12,856 nucleotides of DNA, taken from NCBI GenBank assembly GCA_030629475.1, contig DAOVOU010000022.1, positions 1 through 12,856 of the forward strand. The letters are read 5' to 3'. The position numbers and the translations under genes were made by a program. This document shows positions 6,052-12,832 of this stretch, one piece after another (position 1 is the stretch's first letter; each line of letters begins with the position of its first letter). The notes beneath the pieces are model-generated. The model ran no database searches, was not told the origin of the DNA, and saw only the letters and a program-made list of their open reading frames with translations. This DNA is from Desulfobacterales bacterium (GTDB lineage Bacteria > Desulfobacterota > Desulfobacteria > Desulfobacterales > C00003060).

Positions 6052-8772
6052 ATGCCCGTGAATTTTCCGTTTAAGAGATGCCTTCTCATAGCATGGCTGA
6101 GCATTGTCTTGAGTCTTGTGGTGGCTCAGCATGCAAAGCCCCACACCCTTGCCATGATTCATGAGGTGTTGACGAAATCGGAGGAAGGGATGTCCAGCAT
6201 AATTGTCAAGCTAAGTGGTGATCCTGCCTACAAGGTGATCGGGCTGGGGAGAAGTGAGATTTTGATTGCATTAAAGGATACTGAGCTCTCCAAGGGGCTT
6301 TACAATAAGAAGATCACAGGTGATGGGCTGATACAGAGGGTAGAAATCAACAAGAGGCCTAACAATGTGAGCTGCTTGCTTGTCAAGCTCCGCAAACCGT
6401 ATATTGGGATTGATCACCAGATAGAGGCCAGCAAAGGCAGCCTGCATGTCCAAATAACGGGTGAGGGTGGCTCTCCCAAGAGAGCCTTAAAACGATCTAA
6501 AATCCGCAATCCCTGCCCGCCAGTCGCCTTCGCCGCGCCCGGCATCGCGAGGCTTAGCCGGGGCGGACGGGCTCCAGGCGACCTGCCCGCCATTGCCACG
6601 CATGCCGGCAATGAAGCCGCCCGCTGTACCCGGCGATGGCAGGCGGGTGGCAGGCGGGCGCAATCCGCAATCCCTCCGGGGCATAGGCCCCTACGGGCCG
6701 GAGGCCGCAATCCAAAAAGTGTATCAGATCCCTTACCTCTGCATCCGGAGACCCCTGCCCCCGTGGCTTTGAGTAGGCCGGGAGGTATAGATCGATTATT
6801 GAATCCGGACTCCAGGGACACCACACCAGACACAGATTTTTTCCTGGAGGCTGCGGGGTATTTTCAGGTGGGCAGGTGGGAGAAGGCGATCCTGATTCTT
6901 AGTGAAGTTATTAGAGCTTATTCTAAGAGCCCCCATTTAGAACGGGCCTATTTTTTACTGGCAAAAAGCTATGATCATATGTTCAATGAGAACATTTCAG
7001 AGCATTTTGTGGAGGTAATGAGACACCACCAAGATGCGATGAGCAAATTTCCCGATTCTGTTTTTGTACCTGATGCCATGGTATCCATCGGGAACTGCTA
7101 CCTTAAGGTAAAGAATTATTATGAGGCTTTGGCCTATTACAGCCTTGTGTGTCAGAACTATGAGGCCTATGCAGCGGCCCCTGAGGCTATGTTTAAGCGA
7201 GGAAAAATCCTTGCCCTAACCAAAAAACCACAAGAGGCCATTAAGAACTTTCAGCAGGTTGAGAGGCTCTACCCCGAAACGCCGTTCGCCAGTTCGGCAA
7301 AGATCGAAAGGGCGAAGGCACTCTTTGAGATGAATAGCTTTAAGCGCTCCCTTGGGATGCTTGATGAAATCATGACCGCAGAGCCAAACAAGGTGTATGA
7401 GAATCCGGATATTCTTCTGTATTCTGGCTATAACTACTATGAACTTGGAAGATTAGAAAAAGCAAGGGACGCCTTGTGCAAGGTTTTGAACTACTATCCT
7501 GATATAGAATCAAATCATTTGATCCTGGCAAGGATTGCCGACACCTACCATGAGCAGGGTATGAAAAGCAAGGCATTGAAATTGTACAATATGGTGTTAA
7601 GGAAATACCCTGATAGCCAAGGGGGCCTGATCAGCATGCTTCGTCTTTCTGCTGATATAGAAAAGGTTGAACTTCAAGAGCTGCTTTCCCCGGGAGTTAT
7701 CGAAGAAATAACGTACAACAAGCCTGCATGTGAGACCTACAAAGAGATCATTGAGACCCATGGAGACAGCCCTCTGTCTCAACTTGCCGGGCTGAGGCTT
7801 GCTCTCGAACAGCAGAAGGACAAGGACTATGAAAAGAGTATCGATACCCTCAGGGATATCCTGACCAAATATCCTGATACCGCTTTGAAGGAGCAGATCA
7901 AGTCTGCTCTTCGAGCATTGGTGGAAGCCATTTTTGAGAAGGAACAGCAAGCAGGAAATTACGGAAAAATCGTAGGTTACTACGAAAAGATCAAGACCGA
8001 GCTGGGCGTTGAAGATATGCCGAATCTCTTCATGATACTCGGCGATGCGTACAGAAGGCTTCATCTGTACGACCGTGCAATTTCCGCGTTTGAAGAGACA
8101 AAAAAGTCATACACAGATCAACGTCAACCTGCGACTCTGCTGTTCGGTCTCGGAGAATCCTTTTATAAGGTGCAAAGGCTTGAAGAAGCTCAACGGGCGA
8201 TGGAAGCCTTTGTTGAAAGATATCCTGAGGAGACACAGGCGTATCAGGCATATTTCCTGATAGGTGATATTATGCTGAGGCAAAAAGAGTATGAAAAGGC
8301 GATAGCAGCTTTTAATTTGGCCATGCAGAAAGATCCTGACGGACCTTACAAGATCGACATACTTTTGGCCATGGCCGAGGCATCAGGCTCCCTCAGGGAT
8401 CATGACAGGGCATCCAGGCTGCTGAAGAGGGCTATCGCGTTGATGAATCAGAACAAGACTGATTCGGCTATGGGCATCTGTGATGCCTATTGGCGGCTTG
8501 GTGAGACGTATCTTAAACTTGGAGACAACGAACAGGCTGTGTCTGCCTTTGAAAAGGCTCTAGAAGTCAGTCCCAGGGGTCGGGACGACTACGGTCTCCG
8601 ATTCAGGATTGCCCAATGTTATCAAAGGCTTCGGGAGAGAGATAAAACAGAGGCAATATTGAATCAGATTATTGCCTCTGAGGACCCATTCTGGAGCAGG
8701 ATGGCTGAGGCAAAGATCAATGAAATTGAGATAGATATGCGCCTCGAAAATTTCAGCTCATTGAACGGGTGA
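6052..8772 (+). CDS. Exported TPR-repeat protein of the flagellar cluster
   Basis: A 906-residue protein with a signal peptide at about 1-26 (basic FKR, then a hydrophobic LLIAWLSIVLSLVVA core and AQHA), so a periplasmic or envelope location is likely. Residues about 30-145 are beta-rich and resemble an AMIN-type domain. Residues about 149-222 are a GC-rich in-frame repeat insertion of low complexity. From about 260 to 890 there are more than ten tetratricopeptide-like helical pairs (for example FFLEAAGYFQVGRWEKAI, AYFLLAKSYDHM, DAYWRLGETYLKLGD). TPR arrays bind partner proteins; no enzyme motif is seen. The sigma-54 promoter upstream and the overlap with an FlrC-like activator tie it to flagella. 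A scaffold role like that of Campylobacter PflA is possible but inferred. ATG 6052 is chosen; a TTG lies one codon earlier, and neither has a clear ribosome site. Confidence 0.82.
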   Translation: MPVNFPFKRCLLIAWLSIVLSLVVAQHAKPHTLAMIHEVLTKSEEGMSSIIVKLSGDPAYKVIGLGRSEILIALKDTELSKGLYNKKITGDGLIQRVEINKRPNNVSCLLVKLRKPYIGIDHQIEASKGSLHVQITGEGGSPKRALKRSKIRNPCPPVAFAAPGIARLSRGGRAPGDLPAIATHAGNEAARCTRRWQAGGRRAQSAIPPGHRPLRAGGRNPKSVSDPLPLHPETPAPVALSRPGGIDRLLNPDSRDTTPDTDFFLEAAGYFQVGRWEKAILILSEVIRAYSKSPHLERAYFLLAKSYDHMFNENISEHFVEVMRHHQDAMSKFPDSVFVPDAMVSIGNCYLKVKNYYEALAYYSLVCQNYEAYAAAPEAMFKRGKILALTKKPQEAIKNFQQVERLYPETPFASSAKIERAKALFEMNSFKRSLGMLDEIMTAEPNKVYENPDILLYSGYNYYELGRLEKARDALCKVLNYYPDIESNHLILARIADTYHEQGMKSKALKLYNMVLRKYPDSQGGLISMLRLSADIEKVELQELLSPGVIEEITYNKPACETYKEIIETHGDSPLSQLAGLRLALEQQKDKDYEKSIDTLRDILTKYPDTALKEQIKSALRALVEAIFEKEQQAGNYGKIVGYYEKIKTELGVEDMPNLFMILGDAYRRLHLYDRAISAFEETKKSYTDQRQPATLLFGLGESFYKVQRLEEAQRAMEAFVERYPEETQAYQAYFLIGDIMLRQKEYEKAIAAFNLAMQKDPDGPYKIDILLAMAEASGSLRDHDRASRLLKRAIALMNQNKTDSAMGICDAYWRLGETYLKLGDNEQAVSAFEKALEVSPRGRDDYGLRFRIAQCYQRLRERDKTEAILNQIIASEDPFWSRMAEAKINEIEIDMRLENFSSLNG
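6497..6715 (+). repeat. GC-rich repeat block inserted in frame within the TPR gene
   Basis: The block is bounded by AATCCGCAATCCC-like motifs (6499-6512, 6661-6674, 6706-6714). It includes CTGCCCGCCATTGCC (6580-6597 area) with partner GGCGATGGCAGGCGGG (6631-6648 area), and a copy of the 5962-5996 hairpin at 6673-6708. GC content is visibly far above the flanking gene. It contains no stop in the reading frame and adds roughly 73 residues rich in Ala, Arg, Gly and Pro between the beta-rich domain and the TPRs. Exact ends are not certain. Confidence 0.8.
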
Positions 8773-10139
8773 GGATTTCTGTGCATAAAGGTCATATCTT
8801 AGTCGTAGAAGATATTAATCAAGAAAGGGCCGCCTTGTGCGAGGTCTTGAAGGGTTGGGGATATAGGGTCACAGGCGTTGGCAATGGTGTCAGTGCCCTG
8901 GAAAAACTCAAGGGCCATAATTACGACCTTGTCATTTCTGATCTTAGGATGCCAGAGTTGAATGGCTTGGAGCTATTAAAGAAGGTTGATGAGGAAAAAA
9001 TCGCCGTTCCTGTCGTCGTCATTTCAGGATACGGGACGGTAGAATCTGCTGTTGAGGCCATGAAACTGGGCGCCTTCGATTTTGTTTTGAAGCCTTTTGC
9101 ACCAAAAGCCATGAAGTCTATGGCTGCAAAGGCGATTCACAGCAGGACAACTGTTTCATCCCCCGGGGCAGATTCAGATCCAGTTGAACCTTCCATTACT
9201 ACCAGCAATTCTCAAATGTTTGATCTGTTGGACCTGGCAAAGACTGTAGCCAACAGCAAGGCATCTGTGTTGATTCAGGGGGAGAGCGGTACGGGAAAGG
9301 AACTCTTTGCTCGTTTCATTCACAACCAAAGTTTTAGGCGTAACAAAACTTTCGTGGCCGTAAATTGCGCAGCGCTTCCCGAAGGCCTTTTAGAAAGCGA
9401 ACTCTTTGGACACGAAAAGGGATCTTTTACCGGGGCAGTCTCAAGAAAACTCGGGAAGTTTGAATTGGCCGTGGGTGGCACCATACTCCTGGACGAAATA
9501 AGCGAAATGAATACCCGGCTTCAAGCCAAGCTGCTTCGGGTATTGCAGGAATCGGAGATTGACAGAGTGGGTGGTCGGCATCCTATTCCCATAGATACTC
9601 GCGTGATTTCAACTACTAACCAGGATATTGAGGCGGCCATACGGGCAGATAAGTTTCGAGCGGATCTATATTATCGCTTGAACGTCATCCCAATCAGACT
9701 CCCGTCTCTACGGGACAGAAAGGATGATATACTGCTGTTAGCTAATCATTTCATTAAGAAATACAACAAAATTGATGGTCGCAACGTCAAGGGGTTGACA
9801 GAAGATGCAGCCCAGACTCTCATGTGCATGCACTGGCCCGGGAACGTAAGAGAGCTGGAAAATATGATGGAGCGGGCCGTGCTCCTTTGTCGAGGGGAAC
9901 TGATCGACAGAGATGCACTTCTTATAGGGGAGAAGCCGAAACCTGTCGGGGTGCCTGAGTTGTCATCCATACCGGCTGGTTCTCTAAAAGAGATGGAAAA
10001 AAGGATGATCATGCATACCCTTGACCAGACGAATGGAAACAGAACCCATGCTGCTGATATTCTTGGTATCAGTGTGCGGACTTTAAGAAATAAGTTGAAT
10101 GAATACCGAGAAAAGATGTCCGCATCAGGCGGACTATGA
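8769..10139 (+). CDS. Sigma-54 activator, REC-AAA+-Fis, FlrC/FleR/FlgR type
   Basis: A 456-residue NtrC-family activator. The receiver domain (about 8-122) has E14/D15, phosphoacceptor D58 in VISDLRMP, S86 and K108 in LKPF. The AAA+ domain has Walker A GESGTGKE (171-178), a sigma-54 loop reading GSFTGA (218-223) instead of GAFTGA, Walker B TILLDE (238-243) and WPGNVRELENMMER (356-369). The C-terminal HTH GNRTHAADILGISVRTLRNK (423-442) matches the FlrC/FleR/FlgR type that activates mid-tier flagellar genes. The GTG start overlaps the TPR-gene stop in a GTGA at 8769-8772, so translation is coupled. A second GTG at 8781, with GAGG at 8771-8774, is an equally good start and costs four residues. 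A sigma-54 promoter begins four bases after its stop. The partner kinase is not in the window. Confidence 0.93.
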   Translation: MRISVHKGHILVVEDINQERAALCEVLKGWGYRVTGVGNGVSALEKLKGHNYDLVISDLRMPELNGLELLKKVDEEKIAVPVVVISGYGTVESAVEAMKLGAFDFVLKPFAPKAMKSMAAKAIHSRTTVSSPGADSDPVEPSITTSNSQMFDLLDLAKTVANSKASVLIQGESGTGKELFARFIHNQSFRRNKTFVAVNCAALPEGLLESELFGHEKGSFTGAVSRKLGKFELAVGGTILLDEISEMNTRLQAKLLRVLQESEIDRVGGRHPIPIDTRVISTTNQDIEAAIRADKFRADLYYRLNVIPIRLPSLRDRKDDILLLANHFIKKYNKIDGRNVKGLTEDAAQTLMCMHWPGNVRELENMMERAVLLCRGELIDRDALLIGEKPKPVGVPELSSIPAGSLKEMEKRMIMHTLDQTNGNRTHAADILGISVRTLRNKLNEYREKMSASGGL

Positions 10140-10142
10140 CAA

Positions 10143-10158
10143 AGGCACGCTAATTGCT
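10143..10158 (+). promoter_or_regulatory. Sigma-54 promoter of the flgB-flgC-fliE operon
   Basis: AGGCACGCTAATTGCT matches TGGCACG-N4-TTGCW except for the first base, with GG (10144-10145) and GC (10156-10157) 10 bases apart. Transcription should start near 10169, about 130 bases before flgB. The FlrC-like activator encoded just upstream is the likely regulator (inference); such regulators often bind near or downstream of the promoter. Confidence 0.8.
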
Positions 10159-10181
10159 ACATATGAAAATAAAGGTAACCG

Positions 10182-10270
10182 TTCACGGGTTCAGAGGTTC
10201 AGAGGTTCACGGTTCACGGTTCACGGTTCAAAGATTAACCTGTCAACGGTCAACGGTGAACCGTGAACCT
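10182..10270. repeat. GGTTCAC heptamer tandem repeat with inverted partner, in the flgB leader
   Basis: Seven-base units GGTTCAC/GGTTCAG repeat from about 10190 to 10230. GGTTCACGGTTCA (10204-10216, again at 10211 and 10218) pairs perfectly with TGAACCGTGAACC (10257-10269). The mRNA leader between the sigma-54 promoter and the flgB ribosome site would therefore fold into a register-shifting hairpin. Same family as 3471-3508. Confidence 0.8.
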
Positions 10271-10299
10271 GACAACCTGAGTAGTTACGAGGAATCATC

Positions 10300-10680
10300 A
10301 TGCCCATCAAGTCACTATTTGGAAAAACATTTCATGCCATTGAGACGTCTCTTGACATAGCCAAAGAGCGACACGGGCTCATAACCGGCAATATTGCTAA
10401 CTTGGACACGCCGGGTTACAGGCCGAAAGACATCGATTTTAGAGATGCCTTGAAGGATGCCCTGGAGGGAACATCGGTTGATCTGATTCGAACCAACCCG
10501 CGTCATTTTGGTTCCAGTGTTTCTTATCTGGAGCCATCCTCAAGTAGCGCCGTCTCGGTCAATATCGATGAAGAGATGTCAAAGCTTGCGGAAAACAATC
10601 TGCGGTATCGGACAAGCGCGGAGGTGCTCTTGAGGAAATTGTCGGGGTTAAAATACGCTATAACAGAAGGAGGACGATAG
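10300..10680 (+). CDS. flgB: Flagellar basal-body rod protein FlgB
   Basis: FlgB is the proximal rod subunit, exported through the flagellar type III system and assembled on the MS-ring/FliE base. The 126-residue protein has the family N-terminal motif NIANLDTPGYRPKDIDF (31-47) after an amphipathic helix, and a C-terminal helix starting EEMSKLAENNLRYR that builds the coiled-coil core. Length is normal for FlgB. GAGGAA (10289-10294) precedes the ATG. flgC follows after a single base. The gene is first in the operon behind a sigma-54 promoter and a repeat-bearing leader. Confidence 0.95.
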   Translation: MPIKSLFGKTFHAIETSLDIAKERHGLITGNIANLDTPGYRPKDIDFRDALKDALEGTSVDLIRTNPRHFGSSVSYLEPSSSSAVSVNIDEEMSKLAENNLRYRTSAEVLLRKLSGLKYAITEGGR

Positions 10681-10681
10681 C

Positions 10682-11113
10682 ATGGATTTTTTGACCGCAC
10701 TCCATATCAGCACAACAGGCTTAAGCGCGCAGAGGCTACGAATGAACATCGTTTCCACCAATCTAGCCAATGTGCATACAACCCGCACCCGGGCAGGGGG
10801 GCCGTACAGAAGGAAGTTAGTCGTCATGGAGGCCGTGCCAATTGAAAACTTTGAGTTGATCTTAAGATCACAGTCTGAATCACTGCGTAGAGTCAGGGTG
10901 GGTGAAATTGTAGAAGACACCGCTCCTTTCAAACAAATGTATAGCCCGGGTCACCCTCATGCAGACAAGGCGGGCTATGTTTCTATGCCCAATGTGGATG
11001 TCGTGACTGAAATGGCCGATATGCTGATTGCCAGAAGGTCTTACGAAGCAAATGTGACCGCCATTGGGGCAACCAAAGCGATGGCCCTAAAGGCCCTTGA
11101 GATTGGAAGATAG
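10682..11113 (+). CDS. flgC: Flagellar basal-body rod protein FlgC
   Basis: FlgC is a proximal rod component. The 143-residue protein shows the rod-family N-terminus FLTALHISTTGLSAQRLRMN followed by the STNLANVHTTRTRAGGPYRRK region (25-45). Its C-terminus contains YVSMPNVDVVTEMADML and RRSYEANVTAIGATKAM, typical of FlgC. GAAGGAGG (10666-10673) lies upstream and the start is one base after the flgB stop, so the two are translated together. A 104-base spacer with a long AAC/GTT-rich hairpin separates it from fliE. Confidence 0.96.
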   Translation: MDFLTALHISTTGLSAQRLRMNIVSTNLANVHTTRTRAGGPYRRKLVVMEAVPIENFELILRSQSESLRRVRVGEIVEDTAPFKQMYSPGHPHADKAGYVSMPNVDVVTEMADMLIARRSYEANVTAIGATKAMALKALEIGR

Positions 11114-11126
11114 TTGTGTTCATAGG

Positions 11127-11188
11127 GTTTGTTGTGTTTGTTGTGTTCATAGGGTTTTAACCCAAGAAACACAACAAACACAACAAAC
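11127..11188. repeat. Long GTT/AAC inverted repeat between flgC and fliE
   Basis: GTTTGTTGTGTTTGTTGTGTT (two halves, 11127-11147) is the exact complement of 11168-11188, with a short spacer containing AGGGTTTTAACCC. The 21-bp stem lies inside an operon. It has no T-run and probably does not end transcription fully. Related AACCCAACAAA sequence lies before cheR and near 12064. Confidence 0.85.
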
Positions 11189-11217
11189 ACAACAAACTAC
11201 CTAAGACAGGAAAGAAA

Positions 11218-11508
11218 ATGGCTGACTTAAGGATTCAACACAACATGCAGCCCGGTCTGTATCAGGGAGACAGAAAAACTCGTACCAACTCTCAGGGCTT
11301 TGGTGATGTCATCAAACAGGCTATAAAGCGGGTGAGCGATATGCAGCTACGGGCCGATCAATCTGTTGAACAGCTCTTAAAAGGAGAAACTGGTATCCAT
11401 GAGACAATGATAGCCCTTCAAAAGGCCGATATTTCTTTTCGTCTTCTGCTTCAGGTTCGAAACAAAGTGATGGATGCTTACAGGGAAGTCATGCGGATGC
11501 AGTTCTGA
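11218..11508 (+). CDS. fliE: Flagellar hook-basal body protein FliE
   Basis: FliE joins the MS-ring to the rod and is among the first exported subunits. The 96-residue length is normal. The N-terminus is variable; the C-terminal half GFGDVIKQAIKRVSDMQLRA (27-46), TGIHETMIALQKADISFRLL (57-76) and LQVRNKVMDAYREVMRMQF is the conserved FliE pattern. AGGAAAG (about 11207-11213) precedes the ATG. In most genomes fliF follows flgB-flgC-fliE; here repeats and then a convergent housekeeping gene follow, so the operon ends at fliE. Confidence 0.94.
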   Translation: MADLRIQHNMQPGLYQGDRKTRTNSQGFGDVIKQAIKRVSDMQLRADQSVEQLLKGETGIHETMIALQKADISFRLLLQVRNKVMDAYREVMRMQF

Positions 11509-11558
11509 TTCCAATCGTTAATCGGTTGTCGGTTGCGCAGCTCGTTTCGGTGCTCGGT

Positions 11559-11610
11559 TGTGGGAGCGGCTTTCTAGCCGCGACAATCGGGGCTGAAAGC
11601 CCCTCCCACA
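11559..11610. repeat. TGTGGGAGCGGC / CCCCTCCCACA hairpin repeat
   Basis: TGTGGGAG (11559-11566) pairs with CTCCCACA (11603-11610). Inside, GCGGCTTTCTAGCCGC and GGGGCTGAAAGCCCC form two further hairpins. It resembles widespread GGAGCGGCTT-type palindromic repeats and lies just after fliE. Confidence 0.75.
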
Positions 11611-11612
11611 GC

Positions 11613-12011
11613 GCCCTGCCCGCCCTGGCGCGACAGGAAAAGAGGGACCGCAGTCTTTCAACATCCCGGCCCGCCCTGGCGCGACATGCCTAAATTAACT
11701 GCCAGGCCCCATAATCCCGGTCTGGGCCAGGGTCTGGGCCAGGGGCGCGACAGATCGTAGGGGCGGCCCGCCCTGGCGCGACACCAGAATAATAATCGGT
11801 GCCATATGAAAACCCGGTCTGGGCCAGGGGTTTATCCCGCCCGAATGACAGGCGGCGTAAAGCCGCCCCTACGAGAAAAACCCGGCCCGCCCTGCCCGCC
11901 CTGGCGCGACAGCCTTGGACGGATATGTCATCCCTGTCATCCCGGTCTGGGCCAGGGGCGCGACAGAAGCTGGACAATGTCACGGAGAGAAAAACCCGGT
12001 CTGGGCCAGGG
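11613..12011 (+). repeat. Arm-A/arm-B modular repeat array, eight arms
   Basis: Arms start at 11613 (A, duplicated), 11668 (A), 11719 (B, duplicated, ending GCGCGAC), 11765 (A), 11816 (B), 11884 (A, duplicated), 11944 (B ending GCGCGAC) and 11998 (B). Intervals are 33, 33, 13, 33, 54, 33 and 33 bases. Arm A reads GGCCCGCCCTGGCGCGAC and full arm B reads GGTCTGGGCCAGGG plus GCGCGAC, so both start GG and end GCGCGAC. Most intervals begin with A and end in CCC. Spacing is CRISPR-like, but arms are short and of two kinds, and some intervals resemble each other. No cas gene is present in the window. Confidence 0.85.
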
Positions 12012-12214
12012 CTTACGTCAAACGGTTTGTTGAGTTCATCGGGTTTATCGGGTTCATTGAGTTAACCCAACAAACACAACAGACACAAATAACTCAATAA
12101 ACTTGTCTGTCTGTAACGAGCAGCGCAACCGATAGCCGAAAGACGTTAACTTGAAAGAAGGGCGAATAATAGATAGTTTTCAGAATGTGTCAACAAAAAA
12201 GTCATGTGAAGATC

Positions 12215-12832
12215 TCAAAGCCTTTGCCGAATCCAGGTCAGGACCTTTTCGAACTCCTCCTTCAGTTCTGCGAACGCCTTTCCGCGGTGACTGACCCGAT
12301 TTTTTTCTTCCGCAGAGAGCTGGGCAAAGGTCCTGTTGAGCGGTGGGTAGTAAAACACGGGATCATAGCCAAATCCGCTATTCCCGCCAGGGGCCTCAGC
12401 GATGACCCCTTCACACCGGGCCTCATATGTGAGGGCTACGCCAGAAGGCACCGCGATCGAGATCACACACATAAAAGCCGCGGCCCTATTGGTCTTACCC
12501 TCCATCTCGCGCAGTAACCTGGCGTTGTTTTCTGCGTCAGTGGCATTCGGCCCTGCATAGCGGGCCGAATGGATCCCAGGGGCGCCCCCTAAGGCCTCCA
12601 CCTCAAGGCCGGAATCGTCTGCCAGGGCGGGCAACCCCAGCACCTTTGCCGTGAAAGAGGCCTTTTTATAGGCATTCTCATCAAAGGTTGTACCATCCTC
12701 TTCAACGGGAGGGATCGGGCCGAAATCGTCCAAATTCTTTATTTCCACAGGAAAGTCTCTCAAGAGCTGACACATCTCTCGGGTCTTTCCTGCATTTCGT
12801 GTAGCCAGCACCAACAACTGCCTTTCTGTCAT
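12215..12832 (-). CDS. rdgB: XTP/dITP pyrophosphatase (HAM1/RdgB family)
   Basis: RdgB hydrolyses dITP, XTP and ITP to monophosphates and pyrophosphate, keeping deaminated purines out of DNA and RNA. The 205-residue protein has ATRNAGKTREM at 10-20 (phosphate-binding start), TFDENAYKKA (49-58), the catalytic/metal motif PALADDSGLE (68-77) with D72/D73, HSARYAG (88-94), GFGYDPVF (153-160) and SHRGKAF (181-187), all in family order and spacing. AAAGGG lies upstream of the ATG on the minus strand. It is convergent to fliE, belongs to no flagellar function, and marks the edge of the motility block. Confidence 0.96.
   Translation of the reverse strand: MTERQLLVLATRNAGKTREMCQLLRDFPVEIKNLDDFGPIPPVEEDGTTFDENAYKKASFTAKVLGLPALADDSGLEVEALGGAPGIHSARYAGPNATDAENNARLLREMEGKTNRAAAFMCVISIAVPSGVALTYEARCEGVIAEAPGGNSGFGYDPVFYYPPLNRTFAQLSAEEKNRVSHRGKAFAELKEEFEKVLTWIRQRL

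Larger units (their letters stand above)
11509..12214. other. Repeat-filled gap between fliE and rdgB
   Basis: No gene is supported. 11559-11610 is a TGTGGGAG...CTCCCACA hairpin, 11613-12011 the arm-A/arm-B array, and 12025-12100 degenerate GGGTTTGTTGAGTT / AACCCAACAAACAC repeats in opposed order. 12101-12214 is plain sequence with no recognised signal. Plus-strand frames at 11799-12100 repeat one another's peptides because they translate the array in three phases. No strong intrinsic terminator was seen for fliE or rdgB; the hairpin at 11559 is the best candidate but lacks a T-run. Confidence 0.65.

Noticed and set aside
6414..6833. Minus-strand frames opposite the TPR-gene insert
   Set aside because: They arise because the inserted repeat is GC-rich and self-complementary, so stops are rare on both strands.
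11613..12011. Calling the arm array a true CRISPR locus
   Set aside because: The 33-base spacing fits, but arms are only 18-21 bases in two different forms, some intervals resemble one another, solo units occur in both orientations, and no cas gene or leader is in the window.
11690..12100. Frames translating the repeat array on both strands
   Set aside because: Their peptides repeat one another in different phases (RSGPG, PVWARG, GLGQG), which shows they are repeat translations.
12617..12632. A-arm-like sequence GTCTGCCAGGGCGGGC inside rdgB
   Set aside because: It is fully explained by the conserved PALAD codons of the RdgB catalytic motif; there is no partner arm at 33 bases, so it is taken as chance similarity.
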